From NCBI GenBank assembly GCA_021372055.1, contig JAJFVB010000087.1:1-41775 (forward strand): a stretch of 41,775 nt of DNA, given 5' to 3'. The notes beneath the pieces are model-generated. The model did no database searches and was not told the DNA's origin. It was given only the letters and a program-made list of their open reading frames with translations. Source of the DNA: Desulfobacteraceae bacterium. GTDB lineage: Bacteria > Desulfobacterota > Syntrophobacteria > Syntrophobacterales > Syntrophobacteraceae. The position numbers were made by a program, and so were the translations under genes. This document shows, piece after piece, positions 35,574 to 41,775 of the stretch (position 1 is its first letter; each line of letters starts with the position of its first letter).

Positions 35574-35589
35574 AGCAAATCCCATACCA
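35574..35589 (-). promoter_or_regulatory. sigma-54 promoter of the flgB operon
   Basis: On the minus strand TGGTATG-GGAT-TTGCT (35589-35574) matches the sigma-54 consensus TGGCACG-N4-TTGCW with exact spacing and two changes (C to T at positions 4 and 6). Transcription should start near 35563, about 24 bases before the flgB ATG. Confidence 0.8.
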
Positions 35590-35686
35590 TTTTTAGAAAT
35601 TCGCGAATCGGGCTTCCGGGGCCGTTTTACAGAGGGCAGCCAAAACGGCGTGGGGAAAATTGACAGGGCGCGGAGGGCAAAGTCGC

Positions 35687-35700
35687 GTCAAAGAGTTGAC
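35687..35700. promoter_or_regulatory. FleQ-box-like inverted repeat (possible enhancer site)
   Basis: GTCAA-AGAG-TTGAC is a perfect 5-bp inverted repeat, 14 bp in all. It matches 11 of 14 positions of the Pseudomonas FleQ consensus GTCAATAAATTGAC (from memory). It lies about 98 bp upstream of the -24 element of the flgB promoter and 20 bp after the stop of the sigma-54 activator gene. A half-site TTGACA is at 35660-35665, and a palindrome ATTCGCGAAT at 35599-35608. Confidence 0.5.
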
Positions 35701-35720
35701 ACGACTTGGGGCGGGGCTCT

Positions 35721-37049
35721 TTACAGCTCGATTTCCTGACGGTATTCGTTCAGCTTGTTGCGCAGGGTTCTGACGCTTATGCCCAGGATCTCCGCGGCAC
35801 GGGTGCGGTTCCCCTCGTATGCGCAAAGAGCTTTCTCGATCATCATCTTTTCCAGCTCGGAAAGCGGCATAAGGGAGAACTGGGGGGGCGACTCGGCCAT
35901 TTCCTCGGCCGAATCGAGAATGATGCAGTCGGACTTGACGACAGGCAGATCCGAAATCAAGACGGCCCGGTGGATCACGTTCTGGAGCTCCCGAACATTG
36001 CCCGGCCAGCTGTACTCCCTTAGCTTCTTCAGAGCTTCGGGCGCAAACGACCGAACCGGGGTATTGTTTTCACTGCTGTACTTCTGGAGAAAAAACTCCG
36101 CCAGGGGCAGGACATCGCCCAGCCGCTCGCGAAGAGGAGGAATCCTCAAGGGAATGACATTGAGCCTGTAGTAGAGGTCTTTCCGGAATTTCCCCTCCCG
36201 CACCATTTCCTCGATCCTGATATTCGTCGTGGCAATGACCTTAACATCAACGGAAACGGGCATCCTGCCCCCAAGCCGGTCCACTTCGCTTTCCTGGAGC
36301 ACGCGGAGAAGCTTTGCCTGAAGATGCAGGGGGATCTCGGTCACCTCGTCCAGCAGGAGCGTGCCGGTGTGGGCCAGTTCGAATTTGCCTTCACGGTTGC
36401 GGATGGCCCCTGTGAAGGCCCCTTTTTCATAACCGAACAGTTCACTTTCGAGCAGGGTCTCGGGAAGTGCGGCGCAATTGAGCGCGACGAAAGGCTTGTC
36501 CTTGCGCCCGCTGTGATTGTGGATATAGCGCGCGAAAAGCTCCTTGCCGGTTCCGCTCTCACCCTGGATGAAAACCGTGGCGTTGCTCGGAGCGACCTTC
36601 CTCGCAAGAGCCTTCGTGGAACACAGCACGGGGTCGAAGGATATGATCGGATCGTCCGGATCGTTTTTGACCGGTATCTCACGCTCTTTCGCGCTGCTTC
36701 TCTCGATGAGTTCGATGGCTTTCGACAACCGCTCCAGCGGGAAAGGCTTGGTCCAGAAATCGTATGCCCCGTTTTTCACCGCCTGGATCGCATCGTCGAG
36801 TTTGGGCTTGCGGGTGAGGACGATAACGGGTACCGCCGGCTCCATATCCTGCGCGGACTGCAGAAAATCGACCGCCTGGGATTCATTCCCGTTCACATGC
36901 AGGAGCACCAGACCGGGGGACTCCTTTTTTACGAGATTCTTCGCCGACTTGGGTGAATCCGTTATGAAGGCCAGATGCCCCTGTTCCCTCAGGAACATGG
37001 AAAACGTCCTGGCATCCGTTGCGTCCGATTCGATGAGAAGTACGTTCAT
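35721..37049 (-). CDS. sigma-54-dependent flagellar activator with a degenerate receiver domain (FleQ/FlrC type)
   Basis: 442 residues: receiver-like domain (1-115), AAA+ domain (about 135-370) and Fis-type helix-turn-helix (RTRAAEILGISVRTLRNKL). Walker A is GESGTGKE (163-170), the sigma-54 contact loop GAFTGA (210-215), Walker B LLLDEV (231-236). The receiver keeps Thr79 and Lys101 but has His51 where NtrC has Asp54, and Ser8-Asp9 where NtrC has Asp11-Asp12, so ordinary phosphorylation is not possible. The LFRSLVG c-di-GMP motif of FleQ is not seen. No histidine kinase is nearby. It lies 31 bp after the TPR gene in one operon and probably activates the flgB promoter just downstream. Confidence 0.92.
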   Translation of the reverse strand: MNVLLIESDATDARTFSMFLREQGHLAFITDSPKSAKNLVKKESPGLVLLHVNGNESQAVDFLQSAQDMEPAVPVIVLTRKPKLDDAIQAVKNGAYDFWTKPFPLERLSKAIELIERSSAKEREIPVKNDPDDPIISFDPVLCSTKALARKVAPSNATVFIQGESGTGKELFARYIHNHSGRKDKPFVALNCAALPETLLESELFGYEKGAFTGAIRNREGKFELAHTGTLLLDEVTEIPLHLQAKLLRVLQESEVDRLGGRMPVSVDVKVIATTNIRIEEMVREGKFRKDLYYRLNVIPLRIPPLRERLGDVLPLAEFFLQKYSSENNTPVRSFAPEALKKLREYSWPGNVRELQNVIHRAVLISDLPVVKSDCIILDSAEEMAESPPQFSLMPLSELEKMMIEKALCAYEGNRTRAAEILGISVRTLRNKLNEYRQEIEL

Positions 37050-37080
37050 TGCCTTACCTGGTGCGTCTGCGTGTCAATCG

Positions 37081-39456
37081 TTAACGGCCCGGTTTCTGCG
37101 ACATTTCTATCGAGTTCAGCTGCTGCTGCGCAACAGCGACCCAGAACGGGTTATTCGTTCCCACGATCTGGTTCAGGATCTGCACGGCCTTGTCCGCCTG
37201 CCCCGCGGCGAAGTGCACGTCGGCCAACTCGTAGAGGACCTCGTTTGCCTCTTCGTCCTTGGAAAGCTTGAGGGCGAATTCGAGCATTTCCAGGGCATTC
37301 GGGTATTGTTTCAGTTCGCGGAAACACTTCCCGAGGGTCATCAGCAAAGATCGCCTGTTGAAGCCCTCTGAGGAGTTCGCCCTCTCCAGGCCCTTCTGAA
37401 GAACCGGAACGGCTTCGTCGAACTTTTTCAACTCATGGAGAACCGATCCATAAATCAGCAGCGAATCCGGATCGGTCAATTCGAGTTCTTTGCCTTTCTG
37501 GACGACCTTTCCGAACAATTTCTGAGCCTCGGCGTATTTCTGATCGCGGCTGAAAATATGCCCCAGGATCTCGGATTTCTTCGGGTCCATCGAGTCGGAC
37601 TGGACCAGTCTGCAGTACTGAAGCGCCCTGTTCCGGTCATCGGCGCGGACCGAGTAGAGGGCGCATCTTAGCATAACATCCTCGCCCTTCTTCAGTCCTT
37701 TTGCAATCAGGCGGTCATAAATCTCGAGCGCAACCGAATAGAACTGAAGCGCGCCGTAGCTCTCCGCGATATCTTCATGTACTTCGACCGACTGGATTCC
37801 GTCAAGAATGCGACGGTATTTATCATGCATCTGAAGCACTGCGATGAAATTTTTCTCGATGTAATTCTTCCTGATCAGATCTCCCAGCACCCGTTCCCGC
37901 AACGCGGCCATTTCATTCCCCGAGGGGATGTCGTTCTTGCCCTGGAAAACCTCGTCCATCAGTTCCATGCTGCGCTCAAGATCGCCTCTTTTCCAACTGA
38001 GGGAGGCGAGCTTGTAGTAGACGATCTTGCGCAGGCTCGGCGAGAGGTCCTTGGAGCACAAATCGCTGTAGACCTTGAAAGCCGCCGCATGATCGCTTCT
38101 TTCGAGGAATTCCGCCTGCCGGACGCGGCTTATCAGGTCGCCCTCCGAGTCCGTGTAGTACTTCTGCAGGAAGGCGTAAATCTTGCCGGCCAGAGCGGCA
38201 TCCCCGAGATTCAGGAAGGTCTCGGCAAGCTTGGCAAGAGCCATGTCCTGGTCGGGCGCGCTCTCCTGATAGTTGACGTAGCGCAAAAGATGATCCCTCG
38301 CCTTGTCGTATATACCGAGGGAAAACTCGGCTTCGCCCAAGAGACGAAAGACTTCGGGATGCTTCAGGTACAATTCCGGATATTCGGCCAGACCGAGGTT
38401 TATGAACTCGGCGGCCTCCTTGCTCACCCCCAGAATCTGCAGTTCCCTGCCCAGTTCGAAATTGGCGGCCGCCCTGTCTTCCTTCTCCGAAGCTATGCGC
38501 AGCGCCGATCGGAAAGCCTCCAGCGCCTCGATATAGGAATGCTTCTTATTGTATATGTTGCCTATTCCTATCCAGCAGCGCGAGGCCGCCGGATGTTCGG
38601 GCCATTCGGACACGACCTGCCTGAAGAGCTTTTCCGCCTTGGAGTAGTTTCCCATGCTGAGGAGTACAAGCCCGCTCCGGTACATCGCCTGAGGAGCTTC
38701 GGAGGTCTTGGCCCCGGTCCTGAGCGCCCCGGCGTACAGTTCAATCACCTCCGGGCCGCATTCGACCAGATTCCGGGAACAGCTGTCGAACTTTTCCCCG
38801 GCGGCCGCGAACAAACCGGCTGTTTTTTCATCAAGCTCCGCGAACTGCGGCTTGGGAGAAGCGTTCTTTTCCGCGTCCGCTTTGGAAACCGGGGTCTTCA
38901 GACCGGCGATGGCATTCTTTATATTGGCGGGCAGCTTGGACGCAAAGAGCTCCGAGGTGTCAATTCTTTTGCTCTCGGGCGCCGGAGCGGCCTTTTCCTT
39001 CGATGGAGTCTCCTGCGGCGTTACGGCCGTGGTCTTGGTCGCGGGCGGTCCGATCTCGAGGATCAGGGTGTATCGCCCCTTTTTGCCATCCTGGATCTTG
39101 TAATTGAACGACGGGCTCTTCACTTTGAACAGGACTTCAAGAAAACCGCTCCCCCTGCGGAATTTCACTTCCTTAACGGGCGAGGACTTGTCGCTTATCA
39201 CTTTATCCGGGATCTTGGCCGTGATCTGCGGGAAGAACACCGAAACCCCGTCTTCGGAGGCCGGACCGACCTGGCTCGGCTTATCGCCGTCAGCGTCAAA
39301 AATCAGACGCGTCAGACCGTGGCTGGTTGAGGAGCGGAGCTTCAACATGCGGGTCCCCGCCGCCACCTGCCCCTCCGCCTCAATGGCCGGAAGAGCAAAA
39401 AAAACCGCCAGCAGAACCGTAAGAACAAGAGCTGATGTTCTTTTGCGCGCTTGCAT
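37081..39456 (-). CDS. large TPR protein of the flagellar regulatory operon
   Basis: About 791 residues. A signal peptide (ALVLTVLLAVFFALPAIEA) is followed by an AMIN-like beta domain (HGLTRLIFDADGDKP, then VSVFFPQITAKIPDKV, KGRYTLILEIGPP), a Pro/Lys/Ala linker, and a long C-terminal array of TPR-type repeats (MGNYSKAEKLFRQVVSEWP, YIEALEAFRSALRIA, KKFDEAVPVLQKGLERA, YPNALEMLEFALKL). It is predicted to be periplasmic. ATG 39456 gives a clean signal peptide and leaves room for the sigma-54 promoter upstream; a longer frame to 39528 runs through that promoter. Being first in an operon with a flagellar activator, it may act in flagellar assembly or checkpoint sensing (inference). Confidence 0.82.
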   Translation of the reverse strand: MQARKRTSALVLTVLLAVFFALPAIEAEGQVAAGTRMLKLRSSTSHGLTRLIFDADGDKPSQVGPASEDGVSVFFPQITAKIPDKVISDKSSPVKEVKFRRGSGFLEVLFKVKSPSFNYKIQDGKKGRYTLILEIGPPATKTTAVTPQETPSKEKAAPAPESKRIDTSELFASKLPANIKNAIAGLKTPVSKADAEKNASPKPQFAELDEKTAGLFAAAGEKFDSCSRNLVECGPEVIELYAGALRTGAKTSEAPQAMYRSGLVLLSMGNYSKAEKLFRQVVSEWPEHPAASRCWIGIGNIYNKKHSYIEALEAFRSALRIASEKEDRAAANFELGRELQILGVSKEAAEFINLGLAEYPELYLKHPEVFRLLGEAEFSLGIYDKARDHLLRYVNYQESAPDQDMALAKLAETFLNLGDAALAGKIYAFLQKYYTDSEGDLISRVRQAEFLERSDHAAAFKVYSDLCSKDLSPSLRKIVYYKLASLSWKRGDLERSMELMDEVFQGKNDIPSGNEMAALRERVLGDLIRKNYIEKNFIAVLQMHDKYRRILDGIQSVEVHEDIAESYGALQFYSVALEIYDRLIAKGLKKGEDVMLRCALYSVRADDRNRALQYCRLVQSDSMDPKKSEILGHIFSRDQKYAEAQKLFGKVVQKGKELELTDPDSLLIYGSVLHELKKFDEAVPVLQKGLERANSSEGFNRRSLLMTLGKCFRELKQYPNALEMLEFALKLSKDEEANEVLYELADVHFAAGQADKAVQILNQIVGTNNPFWVAVAQQQLNSIEMSQKPGR

Positions 39457-39511
39457 CACCAAACCGCCGATATGAGTTATCGCAAGATGAACCATTCCGC
39501 GGGAGGATCTG

Positions 39512-39527
39512 AGCAAGGGGCATGCCA
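39512..39527 (-). promoter_or_regulatory. sigma-54 promoter of the TPR-activator operon
   Basis: On the minus strand TGGCATG-CCCC-TTGCT (39527-39512) matches the sigma-54 consensus with exact spacing and a single change. Transcription should start near 39501, about 45 bases before the ATG at 39456. Confidence 0.8.
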
Positions 39528-39626
39528 AATCCGAATCCTTTGGCTACGGGAATGCCGAGAGGACAGGAATCGATCAGGATCGGGGAATGCGGCCCGGATG
39601 GGCCGGCGGGATGGAAGGCAAACTCC

Positions 39627-40079
39627 TCAGATCTTCAGGGCCTGATGACGGGCGCCCCCCCGCGGCCGGAAGACCTGCAGCCAGGCCGCAAAGCCCAGCA
39701 GGAGAAAAAGGGAATCGCGCACAAGGTACCATGATGTTTGCGGGGAGCCCGTGATCTTCGTGCTGAAGCAACCGCAATGCACATCGATGCCGCGCGCCAT
39801 ATTGAATATGAGCGCGGAGAAAAATATCAGGAGAAGCGCGTTTGCGAGAACGACCGCCCCCGGCAGCCAGAATCCGGCAACGAGCAGCAGGCCAAGCAAG
39901 CCTTCCAGCCAGGGCAGAGAGATCGCTACGATGTTTACGAGGCTGTCGGGCAAAATCATGTAGTTGTGGACGATTTTGGCAAAATCCTCCGGATGGAGGA
40001 TCTTATCCACGCTGGCGGCCAGCAGGAGCGCCCCGAGGAGAAGACGCGTCGCGAGAAAAAAATAACGGCCCGATCGCAT
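39627..40079 (-). CDS. MauE/DoxX-like membrane protein
   Basis: About 150 residues with four membrane helices (YFFLATRLLLGALLLAASV, LPWLEGLLGLLLVAGFWL, VVLANALLLIFFSALIF, LVRDSLFLLLGFAAWLQVF). The motif GIDVHCGCF after the third helix has the Cys-x-Cys pair of MauE-type proteins, which are linked to disulfide chemistry or electron transfer in the periplasm. The start is uncertain: ATG 40079 (17 bp after the CDF stop) gives a clean first helix; ATG 40112 and 40148 are in frame and overlap the CDF gene. Operon partner is the cation exporter upstream; no thioredoxin-like protein is in view. Confidence 0.8.
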   Translation of the reverse strand: MRSGRYFFLATRLLLGALLLAASVDKILHPEDFAKIVHNYMILPDSLVNIVAISLPWLEGLLGLLLVAGFWLPGAVVLANALLLIFFSALIFNMARGIDVHCGCFSTKITGSPQTSWYLVRDSLFLLLGFAAWLQVFRPRGGARHQALKI

Positions 40080-40095
40080 AGATGCTCGATTCCAG

Positions 40096-41130
40096 CTATC
40101 TTTGAAAGCCATTGGTGCATGAAAGACCGCAGAAAACGTCCCCATCACCGCATTTGCCCGTTTCGAACTGCAACACCGGATGGTCTATCCCGAAATTTTC
40201 CATCAGCTGCGATTTCAGAGTCCTGCTGAGATCGTCTATCCTGCTGAGCGTCTGGTCCGGCACGACGACGTGGCAGGAAAACGCGATGCTGGAAGAACAC
40301 AGGTTCCAGGCGTGGAGATAGTGCACATTGACGATCCCGGGGAGGCTCTCCATATGCTTTTTGATCCTTATCAGATCGATACCCGCGGGCGTGCCGTTCA
40401 TCAGAATGCACACGGCTTCCTTCAATATGCCCCAGCAGTTCTTCACGATAAAGAAAACGATAAGCCCTGAAAGCAGCGGGTCGATCCAGTACCAGGGCTT
40501 GTACATCAGGACGACTCCGTTTACGACGACTGCCACCGAGGTGAACAGATCGCCCAGCATATGGAGGAAAGCGCCTCGAATGTTCAGGTTGTGCCCCGAG
40601 TCCCGGTGCAGAAGCCAGGCTGAAAAACCGTTCCCCACCACTCCGATTGCAGCCGCTGCGATCACGATCTCAGCGACAACGGCGCCCGGATTCAAAAGCC
40701 TCTGGACCGCCTCATAGATGATGAAAACCGATACGCCCATCAGGACCATCACATTGAGAGCGGCGGCAAGGATCTCCGCTCTGCGGTACCCGAAGGTGAA
40801 CTCGGCGGACGCGCCCCGCTTTGCAATTCGGTTCGCGATGTAGGCGATAAGGACGGCGGTGAAATCGCTGAAATTGTGCGCCGCATCGGAAATAAGCGCG
40901 ATGCTGTTTGCCCGGATGCCTCCCACCACCTGCACTGCGGGAATGAGGAAATTTAGAGCCAGTGTGATCAGGAGCCTGGACCCGCTGGTTTCGGGAATGA
41001 CACCGTGCCCGTGAGCGCATCCGGTTCCGCGGGGACCGCATGCGGCCCCCGCACCCTGAATAACCTTATCTGAATCGGTGAAGCACCGGGAGTGCTCTTT
41101 TGCACCCGCCGGGCCGTGAGGTTCTTTCAA
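40096..41130 (-). CDS. cation diffusion facilitator (CDF) metal exporter
   Basis: 344 residues with six predicted helices. The zinc-site pattern HxxxD/DxxxD is seen as SDAAHNFSD in the second helix and HMLGDLFTS in the fifth, as in CzcD/ZitB exporters of Zn2+ (also Cd2+, Co2+). The N-terminus has a short Cys/His-rich piece (GTGCAHGHGV), and the C-terminal cytoplasmic domain ends in a cysteine-rich tail (GKCGDGDVFCGLSC) that may bind metal. TTG start at 41130 with GGAG 7 bases upstream. First gene of an operon with the MauE/DoxX gene. Confidence 0.92.
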   Translation of the reverse strand: MKEPHGPAGAKEHSRCFTDSDKVIQGAGAACGPRGTGCAHGHGVIPETSGSRLLITLALNFLIPAVQVVGGIRANSIALISDAAHNFSDFTAVLIAYIANRIAKRGASAEFTFGYRRAEILAAALNVMVLMGVSVFIIYEAVQRLLNPGAVVAEIVIAAAAIGVVGNGFSAWLLHRDSGHNLNIRGAFLHMLGDLFTSVAVVVNGVVLMYKPWYWIDPLLSGLIVFFIVKNCWGILKEAVCILMNGTPAGIDLIRIKKHMESLPGIVNVHYLHAWNLCSSSIAFSCHVVVPDQTLSRIDDLSRTLKSQLMENFGIDHPVLQFETGKCGDGDVFCGLSCTNGFQR

Positions 41131-41174
41131 ATGCGTACTCCGTCAAGATTGCCCATGCCTTTGGTCCATCTTTT

Positions 41175-41183
41175 ATTATAGCA
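41175..41183 (-). promoter_or_regulatory. extended -10 promoter of the CDF operon
   Basis: TGCTATAAT on the minus strand (41183-41175) is a perfect extended -10 (TGnTATAAT). The -35 region (TTCCGG at 17 bp) is poor, as is usual for this class. Start near 41168, leader about 38 bases. Confidence 0.7.
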
Positions 41184-41240
41184 ACTTCAAGCCTGCTCCG
41201 GAACGGAATAATGCCGAATTGCATTCAAGATAGAACCAAT

Positions 41241-41388
41241 GGAAAAAAGCGGGGGAAATGATTTCCCCCGCGCCCCCCTCAGGTTCGGCCTTACGCGCAA
41301 GCGCCGAAATGAGCAGCGCAGCTGCGTGTGGGTGGGGTGTGGGGAGCCGGCTCCCCACGGTCTGAAAGCTTGGTATCATCTCGAACGG
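41241..41388 (+). repeat. palindrome-rich dispersed repeat, copy D
   Basis: It carries a perfect 11-bp inverted repeat around one base (41249-41271) and a perfect 20-base palindrome (41339-41358), with the core AATGAGCAGCGCAGCTGCGT and tail CGGTCTGAAAGC. Compared with copies A and B it has a short middle and a 5-base insertion in the GTGGGGTGTGGGG stretch. It ends 2 bp before the stop of the FtsX-type gene. Confidence 0.85.
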
Positions 41389-41390
41389 GA

Positions 41391-41775
41391 CTATTTCCCC
41401 TTGAGCACCGTCGCGGGGGGCTGGCGAAAGACGAGCCTGGAGGCCGGAACCGTCGCCAGAAGAGCCGTCAGGCAGACCAGCGGAAACGATCCGGCAAGCG
41501 ACTTCCAGTCGATGGAATAAACGAAAGTCCATCCGAAGGACTGCTTGTTGATGACGAAAATCAGCAAACCGGACAGGATGAAACCGCACAGAAGCCCCAG
41601 CACCTCCCCGAGGATCACCATCATCACGGCTTCCCAGCCGATCACGGATCGGACCTGCCCCGGCGATGCCCCCGTCGCTATCATGGTTCCGAACTGCGAG
41701 GCCCGCTCGAGCACCAGGATCGTCAGGGTGGTAGCGATACCCAGCGCGGCAATCATGAGAGAGATAATGAGCAGA
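41391..41775 (-). CDS. FtsX/MacB-type ABC transporter permease, C-terminal part (cut by window edge)
   Basis: 128 codons to the edge, in the FtsX C-terminal domain. Three membrane helices are visible (LLIISLMIAALGIATTLTIL, VMMVILGEVLGLLCGFIL and LAGSFPLVCLTALLATVP). Typical motifs are LERASQFGTMIATGASPGQV between the first two, and the final PASRLVFRQPPATVLKG (ARRA-x-rhx-P-ALR type). The frame continues past the window, so an internal ATG at 41756 is not the start. Family members work with an ABC ATPase in lipoprotein or drug export; the partner is outside the window. Confidence 0.85.
   Translation of the reverse strand, partial: LLIISLMIAALGIATTLTILVLERASQFGTMIATGASPGQVRSVIGWEAVMMVILGEVLGLLCGFILSGLLIFVINKQSFGWTFVYSIDWKSLAGSFPLVCLTALLATVPASRLVFRQPPATVLKGK

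Overview
The window looks like chromosomal DNA of a strictly anaerobic, motile, GC-rich Desulfobacterota (former Deltaproteobacteria), most like the Syntrophobacterales. The basis is gene content: a Desulfovibrio-type lactate oxidation locus with a fused LutB-LutA protein, double-cubane (2-hydroxyacyl-CoA dehydratase-like) reductases with their ATP-driven activator, sigma-54-linked flagellar genes, and an EF-G gene outside the str operon. The species call is inference. I saw no rRNA, tRNA, IS element or CRISPR array.

Region 1 (1-7813) is a divergent lactate locus. Leftward run a GlcD-type FAD oxidase, a GlcF-type iron-sulfur partner and a GntR/FadR-type regulator cut by the window edge. Rightward run lactate permease, lutC and a 719-residue LutB-LutA fusion. 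LldR-like operator half-sites lie just downstream of a TTGACA promoter in the intergenic region. Permease, a probable D-lactate route (GlcDF) and an L-lactate route (LutC/LutBA) would feed electrons to the respiratory chain.

Region 2 (7814-13249) is accessory. It holds a small one-helix membrane protein, a type A chloramphenicol acetyltransferase relative set between copies of a palindrome-rich dispersed repeat, and a three-gene operon of double-cubane reductase 1, ASKHA ATPase activator and double-cubane reductase 2. The two reductases share exactly the same N-terminal cysteine spacing but are clearly different proteins. This is the best candidate for an uncharacterised enzyme system here.

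Region 3 (13250-19800, leftward) is one long transcription unit from a strong sigma-70-type promoter: GAF-PP2C phosphatase, RsbW-like kinase, STAS protein, MlaE, MlaF, MlaD, TPR lipoprotein and ComF. A complete partner-switching module is joined to a phospholipid (Mla) transporter.

Region 4 (19945-27650) holds mostly single genes: an orphan outer-membrane efflux lipoprotein, a YjbQ protein, RNase Z, a small coiled-coil protein, an MltD-like transglycosylase, EF-G and a divergent bS21.

Region 5 (27651-39527, leftward) is flagellar: flgB-flgC-fliE-fliF-fliG-fliH-fliI-fliJ-motE, followed by a LysM-amidase lipoprotein. Upstream are a sigma-54 activator whose receiver domain lacks the phosphoacceptor Asp and a large TPR protein. 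Both operons have near-consensus -24/-12 promoters, and a FleQ-box-like inverted repeat lies about 100 bp upstream of the flgB promoter.

Region 6 (39627-41775, leftward) holds a MauE/DoxX membrane protein, a CDF cation exporter with an extended -10 promoter, another repeat copy, and the C-terminal end of an FtsX/MacB-type permease.
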